Shown here in pieces: positions 57,986-64,000 of a DNA stretch of 64,000 nucleotides. The stretch is taken from the NCBI GenBank assembly GCA_942159475.1, contig OW804094.1:133410755-133474754 (forward strand). The letters are read 5' to 3'. Position numbers and translations under genes: made by a program. The notes under the pieces were generated by a model, which ran no database searches, was not told the origin of the DNA, and worked only from the letters and a program-made list of their open reading frames with translations. This stretch comes from Sthenelais limicola (Eukaryota; Annelida; Polychaeta; Phyllodocida; Sigalionidae). How positions within the stretch are numbered: position 1 is the stretch's first letter; each line of letters begins with the position of its first letter.

Positions 57986-58434
57986 TATGTGTTTATCTAA
58001 CAAATATATATATATTTCGACGATTTTATTATAGAAGATGAGTACTATGAGTACAACATATGGTTCATACAATTTAAGAATAGAGCCCCTGTACACGTCG
58101 GAATGTGATAGTCGTTATGAGAAAAAAGTTGCATCAATCATTTCTAAAAAAAATAGTATAGTCGCTAATTATCCATAGACCCTTTATATTTAAAAATGCA
58201 CTCTCAGTTAACGTCTATCATTAACTTCAGATTTTCTATTTTTATTTTGTTCACTTCCTACCAATCTGAAAATTACAAGGCCAAAGTTGTGTGGGATTTA
58301 ACCCGTTGTTTTTGCCGTTCATAATTGTATTTGTATTATACATATTTGTGACTTCACATTTGGGCGGCTCGCAAATATTTGTTCTTAAAAATGAATAAAG
58401 AAAGCGTCTGGTGATAACGTCTAGTACCTACCCT
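57986..58434. other. Non-coding stretch, nothing recognised
   Basis: AT-rich sequence, presumably still intronic to the minus-strand gene. Confidence 0.35.
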
Positions 58435-59581
58435 GGGCCCTGTTGTATAAGCTAAGGAATAATTTTTTTTGTGGGAATTCCTACGTTTTTTTCCTTTACT
58501 TCGTTGGGAAATTCCTACGCTAAAAAGCATTGAAAGTATAGGCTATTCCTTCCCTGCACCATTCTTTCCCAGCTGCTAAGCAAGGAAAACTGAGGGAATT
58601 CCTTCAGTCCTATACAATGTTTCTCTGGGAATTTTCCTACGACTTTTCCTTCCCACCAAGCAGATGTAATCATGTAGGAATTTACTACAATATTTCCCTC
58701 CTTGAACCACTCAATATCCCCTGCCCACTTCAAATAACAGTCTTCAAGGTACATGGTAAATGGGGGGACATGCCTTGTTCTCACCACTAGAAATCAACAC
58801 TCTTGAGGCACAAACAATTGAGACAAACTAGCAAATTTTGATTGGTATAACAATGCAACTCTCAGGTTGGTGGTTCAAACCCCACCCACTGCTGCTTGTT
58901 TTTTTCCCAGACAGGCTCACCTCTCAAGTCCATGGTTCGAATCCCACCTTGGGAGGCTTCTTTTTTCCAGCCAGATTTATTAAAATTATGTTAATAATTG
59001 ACAGAAAAATCATCTAAACAGCAGAAACTTTGTACCATAGTAATAGCAGATATATATGAACAGTAAAATCATATTTTTGCAGTCAATAAATCCTAAGGAA
59101 TTCTTGAGGGAACACCTAAAAGGTGTTCCTTAGTTTTCCAGTCTTTTCATGTTTAACTCAGAGGAAAGAATGAGGGAAATTACTTCGGTAGGAAAACTTC
59201 TAGGGGAAATTCCTACATAGGGAACAACTATCAATGTAGGAAATTCCCACAGCTAAATGGGTCAGTTTCTAGGTCATGCCTGTGGATCTAGATTCTAATC
59301 CATTCTGGATAATCTGCATCAGATTTGAAGGTATAAGAATCAAAGTATCTAATATTTTACCCACTTTATTGCTTCAAATTGAAGGAAATGTGTTATATTA
59401 ATCGTTAAACCCAAGAAATGAGTGAATCCTATGCATCCTATTTACCTTCTACTTTGCTGACCCACACCTCTACAGCAAGGAATATTCCTACGAGCTGGGA
59501 ATTTTCTGTAGGAATGAATGTAGTGAGGGAAAAATTCCTACAGAAAAAATTCCTTGCTTAGCTTATACAACAGAGCCCTGG
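58435..59581. mobile_element. 1.15-kb TIR element related to family C
   Basis: Left end GGGCCCTGTTGTATAAGCTA then AGGAATAATTTTTT and right end AAAAAATTCCTTGCTTAGCT then TATACAACAGAGCCC are inverse complements. Many TTCCTACG/CGTAGGAA words pepper the interior. The phrase GCTGCTAAGCAAGGAAAA links it to the shorter elements at 23681 and 62330. There is no transposase frame, so it is non-autonomous. Confidence 0.75.
58872..58948 (+). other. Two tRNA B-box-like sites in tandem
   Basis: GGTTCAAACCCC (58872) and GGTTCGAATCCCACC (58934) are 62 bases apart inside the 1.15-kb element, each followed by a T/C-rich run. They resemble RNA polymerase III internal promoter B boxes. A clear A box is not seen. 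They may be remnants of tRNA-derived SINEs. Confidence 0.4.
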
Positions 59582-60239
59582 TTCCCGGACAAGGTCTATT
59601 ATAGTTTCATTATAGAGCAATCTAGAGAACATCCTTGCATAATATCACCTCCACTGTGCATACTGCACATGACTGTTTTTAAAAAGTTATTACTGCTATT
59701 TGCAGGTGAATTATAATGACAACTTCACCTCTACAGATTGGGTGCTTATTACTTTTGCAATATGGCAATGACTATAGTGTATGCAATGACAAGCTGCTAG
59801 ACCCCTGGCCAGTTGCTTTAATCATTATATAGGGCTGGGACTAGACTGTTGGCATCGGTTCACTTCAAATGCTCTGTGCTATATCGAAAAGATACAATAT
59901 ATTCTGGATGACAAAGCAATGTAATCTACAAAATGCAATAGGCAAGCCGATCAAAAAACTGACAGCTTATGTCAACCACACCTTTGGACTGCAATTACAA
60001 ATCTTTATATCATTTGTAATGACTAGAATGTATAGTGTAGAGACCTTGGTCATACTTCCTGCGGATTCTTCGAAGAAGTATCTGCCTATAGTCATTCTCA
60101 GACACGTATCCCATTTGGCTAGTCACTATAGAGTTAGACATAGTAAAGGCGAGTAAACTTTGTATGCAACTAAATCCAACATGTCCATTGTATTTCACTG
60201 CCATTCTTTAAACAGTTGTATTCATTTAAAATGGTTAGA
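59582..60239. other. Non-coding stretch, nothing recognised
   Basis: An open frame at 59869-60156 has no recognisable domain. Confidence 0.35.
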
Positions 60240-60474
60240 GGGTCAGATTTTCAGAAAATGTACAATTCAACTTCACCACTCTTCTCAAATAACCCAAATT
60301 TCAGAAGAAAATAAAGTTCAAAATACAGTTCAACCTAGCCAAACAGATTGCTAGAATCAATGCGATGCCGAATTTACTCAAATTTACCTAGTATTGACCA
60401 AATTGCCGCCTAATTTAGCAGAATTTACTGAATGTGTACAGCTGCCAATTGTACATTTTCTGAAAATCTGACCC
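60240..60474 (-). mobile_element. 235-bp MITE family A, copy 7
   Basis: 235 bases with both terminal repeats intact. Its interior (GCTAGAATCAATGCGATGCC) is the complement of copy 1. No matching 4-bp flank. Confidence 0.88.
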
Positions 60475-62329
60475 TTATACATGTGTAGTTTAGTTAATCA
60501 AGGAAAGAAACTACCGTAGCTTGAGATTTTATGATGAATTCATTTGATCTATCTCGAAGCGTCGTACATTTGCATGTACATCTATATACAGGTAGTTCAA
60601 TGGTTTTTTTGGTTTTTTTTGGAACATGTTTTATTGCAGGAATAGACATTCAGTGTCATCGCAGTGACCATGGTTATCCGCTAGGGGGTCTTGGTATTAC
60701 CGATGATTACATAATAAATGTATAGATGGGTAAGTATCGGTGAGTATTTAACCCTGCACTTGGTGTGTTAAATGAGCATTTTGAATTTATTAATAATTTG
60801 ACCGTATTTGCTTTTAACGAACAGGAACTGTAAATATGGATTCAATAGGTAAATTTTGTTAACACTTACATGTCTTGTAAAATAATAGATTAAAACCCTA
60901 TAACGGTAAGAATAAAGATAAGAAGAATAAAGATATTTAAGAATGACCGCGCTGTGTCTGTTCAGATAGGAATAAATATTCGTCAGTCAATACTCAAGTG
61001 ACTATAAGGTATAGCTCTTAGTGTACTGGGCAAACTTCCCTGACAATCATGTTGCATGATTCCTTTCATCCTACCATCAGCGTGTATTGAACACTTTACA
61101 GAACATTCACTTATGACAACAATGGTCTTATTTGAGTGTATATCAGAACCAAAAAAAGTTTTTTTTCGGCCGGCACACGAATTGTCACAAGTGCACACAA
61201 ACTACGTGTGCTTGGAAAGGTCCACATTCTCGCATTTACATTAATGCAATATATCTCAAATTAACCAGAAGAAAATAAGCTTTCCAGAAATATATACCTT
61301 TATATGATTACAATGAAGACATCATATTCTTTTTTAGGGTCGGAATGAAAAATACATGCATTTTAGAGGTTCTCTTGATGAAGTTTGAATTTTATATTCA
61401 AAGATGTGTTTGATCATTTATCTCATTTTATTTTGTCTTTCCATGTATAGTTTTGGTCTACAACTCTATGGAAGGGACAGTATGACCTAGGTACTAAGGG
61501 TTAATTATTGGGGGCCAAGAGAAATTTTAACCATTTTTAAACAAACGCCCATCATCATTAATATCTGCAATTAGGGGAGGGGTGGGGTGTCGATCCGTCT
61601 CTACCTGAAAGTAATCATACTAAAGAGAATTCTGTGAAGGAAACAATAATGATCGATTGATAAATATTTCTTGATTCAAAGGTTTGGGTACCTATCTGCT
61701 TTACAACAGTTTTCCGCTGGAATACCTGTATACGGATCTGTATACGGTATTTAGGTAACAATATTCTTGCAATTATTAACTGAAAAATTAAAAATTAAAA
61801 ATTCTATGCTAAACATGTTTTCTATAGCGTTTACATTGACATACAACTCCCATGGGAATCGAGATTCAATATCGCGAAATGCAAATCCTTTACTAGCCCC
61901 CTCCATCTTGTAAATATATTTTTTGTCTAATTGCATGACCATGCAGCTACTCAGAAACGCACACATCCTTTATGGTGTACGTAAGTTAATATGCTATGTA
62001 TGTAGTGATTTTAGATGTGACGATGATAACCATTTGTCAATCTTTGCTTATTTTAATTGCAATGTTTTTTTATGCGATATATACCTATGATGTATGATAG
62101 TATAGTATGATGTATTATATTACTATAGCAAGTTTGGTCAATCATTTGATATAGTATAGATGTCAGGATCTTCTGCGAAAAGCAATGTGATGTTGAGTAC
62201 TGAATAAAACCATCTAAACATAACATAATATTATGCCCCACACCTATAGATAATATCAACCACCGGTGATCTCCCTCACATTCCATAAAAGTAATTTCGT
62301 ACCCATGCACAGAGACCAACCTGTAGGCA
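60475..62329. other. Non-coding stretch, nothing recognised
   Basis: A Cys-containing minus-strand frame near 60983-61198 was examined and not assigned. No repeat or promoter cluster is evident. Confidence 0.35.
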
Positions 62330-62525
62330 CTGTTTCATAAGAAATCCTTATTAAATGTCCCTTGTTTATTAACTAGTCTTACTTGCTTAGGTAGGAAATG
62401 TATGAATAAGAAATAACGTTGTGCGTATAGCAAATTTCTTCCCAAAGATATCCTTATTTCCAACTGCTAAGCAAAAAAAAATAGCGAAGCAAGGAACGTT
62501 TTAAGTTTAAGGATTTCTTATGAAA
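62330..62525. mobile_element. MITE family C, copy 2
   Basis: 196 bases from CTGTTTCATAAGAAATCCTT to AAGGATTTCTTATGAAAT. The ends are perfect inverse complements over about 17 bases, and the interior has CAACTGCTAAGCAAAAAA. Confidence 0.8.
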
Positions 62526-63200
62526 TAAAAATTAAGAACAGTTGATCGAGATTCATGATACCGGTGATCCATTACTATACATGGAAATCCAACGCTGGCA
62601 GTTTGGGTTATCTCCTCTAATTGCTTCACCCCCTGCCCTTCAAATAGACTATTGCTGTCCTATGAAAGTATATTGGGAGAAAATTAAAGATACTTAAATA
62701 AAATACATACGGCTATGTAGTTGAATATATATGCAACAACTGCACTATCACGGTATCTCCATTGGGTTGAATACGCTTTAGTAATTCCGCAGTTCCTAAC
62801 TTATAGGAAACACCTCAAGTGCAGTGTTCTGTATCGTATACATGCGAAATCATATTCTTAATGCTAATAACTGGTGGGACAAACCCAGAAGTCTTTATTT
62901 AGGCGGATCTACTTGAGGAGTATTTGTTTGGTACTTGGCCAAAAGCAACACAGCCTTACAGCTCCTTATTGCTACAAGTACATGCAAAATGCAAACAGCG
63001 ATTGTGTTATTCAAATTATACCAGCGAATCAAATTATGCATTAGGTAGTTTGACACGCCCTGGAAAATAACTAATTTCCTTGTACCCAGAAAAACGGCCA
63101 TTACCGGTATTTTAATTTTCATTCTACTGTTTCCTTAGGTAAGTTTCTCAGCCAAATTCAAAGAATGGCTTCAAGGAGAAATACATAACAACCTAGACGT
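62526..63200. other. Non-coding stretch, nothing recognised
   Basis: A minus-strand frame at 62895-63122 shows no known domain. Confidence 0.35.
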
Positions 63201-63249
63201 CATGATTATCTATATATATATTTGAGACAGTAAAGTTGATACTCCATTT

Positions 63250-63800
63250 GTACGTGAACTAGGCCGGTACCTATTCCGTACCTTACAAGTACCTACTCCA
63301 AAGACAGAAAAGATAAGACGTTTTTAGTGTATGTGGCCCCTACCCTATGGAACTCCTAGTATTTAAAAGAAAAGATTTTCAGTACAGATGATTTTAGGGA
63401 ATTTAGAAAGTATTTGAAGAACAACTATATGTTAAGGCATAAGGAATCAAACTAATATTCACCCTGTAATAGTTGATAATTAATAATTGATATTTGTGCT
63501 AGGGTAGATTGAATTTGAAGATTAGCATAGTCCATTCAGGATAGTCCATACTTAGATATGGATAATAAAGAGTAATGTGTAGTTTTGCCTTCCTGAAGTG
63601 AAATATGTGAACCACTCAAGTGAGTAACACTGTAGAAAACGTTAATGTAAGGGAGAATGAACTATGTGTTTGAGAATGATTTACATGTTTGCAAACTATA
63701 ATTTTAACTTTTAGTTAAGGGCACTCTGGAAGAACTGAGTCATCAGAAGTGAAAGTCCTTTTTCCAATTTTGCTGTAATTGTTGTATATTGGAAATAAAA
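63250..63800 (+). mobile_element. Non-LTR retrotransposon 3' remnant
   Basis: Conceptual translation gives RYLFRTLQVPTPKTEKIRRF in one frame, then, after a one-base shift, KTFLVYVAPTLWNS, a stop, and DDFREFRKYLKNNYM before a final stop near 63452. This is the conserved APTLWNSLP ... F..+LK C-terminus of CR1/Jockey-type ORF2, broken by a frameshift and a nonsense codon. An AATAAAAATAA signal near 63793 would end the 3' UTR. Confidence 0.65.
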
Positions 63801-64000
63801 ATAATTTTATATCATGATGAGTGGTTGTACACAACACTATAGAGTGATATCCTACCATGATATAAAGTTATCCAGAATCACGCATGCGATCCGGCAATTC
63901 CAGATGATGTCATGTCATTTGTGATGTCCTGCTTTAAAATATGAGCCAATAGAAACGTTGCTTACTAAATGCGACGGCATGAGCCATAGGAAAAACAAGT
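63801..64000. other. Non-coding end of window
   Basis: Nothing recognised. Confidence 0.4.

Noticed and set aside
60983..61198. Cys-rich minus-strand frame (insulin A-chain-like spacing considered)
   Set aside because: Cysteine spacing does not fit insulin/relaxin or any toxin fold, and no signal peptide or start context is present.

Overview
This is a gene-poor, AT-rich, intron- and repeat-dominated piece of an animal nuclear genome, most likely a marine invertebrate. The evidence is spliced exons with GT/AG boundaries, a secreted immunoglobulin-domain exon, 5'-truncated non-LTR retrotransposons of the CR1/Jockey type, and many short non-autonomous inverted-repeat elements. There are no operons, no dense long ORFs and no intact tRNA or rRNA genes. 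The Ig exon looks closest to IMP-L2/zig-type secreted proteins, which slightly favours a protostome such as a mollusc, annelid or brachiopod. I cannot fix the phylum from sequence alone.

Layout. 1-5.4 kb: the first coding exon (minus strand, 3635-3844) of a secreted Ig protein with plausible promoter motifs upstream, and a 110-bp tandem duplication on its downstream side. 5.4-15.7 kb: non-coding, holding an 80-bp perfect hairpin, a small palindromic element, the first 235-bp MITE copy, a 132-bp tandem duplication and a LINE 3' remnant. 15.7-28.2 kb: possible promoter clusters (TATA at 15.72 kb; CCAAT/CRE/E2F-like motifs at 16.2-16.7 kb; CCAAT plus TATA at 20.4 kb; CRE plus YY1 plus a strong splice donor at 28.0-28.14 kb), a purine-only duplicated minisatellite, nested MITEs, and a 22-bp tandem array beside telomere-like repeats. 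28.2-47 kb: non-coding, rich in MITEs, hairpins and poly-C/poly-G runs. 47.4-49.5 kb: a 5'-truncated, frameshifted LINE reverse transcriptase with two perfect RFX X-box-like palindromes just upstream, then an opposing open frame of unknown identity (49.6-50.45 kb). 55.57-56.91 kb (minus): the best-supported host gene, a 447-residue terminal exon of an unrecognised, probably disordered protein, with a 950-bp inverted-repeat element directly upstream in its intron. 57-64 kb: a 1.15-kb TIR element, more MITEs and a third LINE remnant.

The two host genes found are both on the minus strand and are incomplete here. Nothing suggests that the genes work together. The dominant biology is transposon colonisation: at least eight families of inverted-repeat elements, some nested in one another. 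I found no convincing new protein-coding system. The most useful leads are the MITE families, the unknown terminal exon and the motif clusters.
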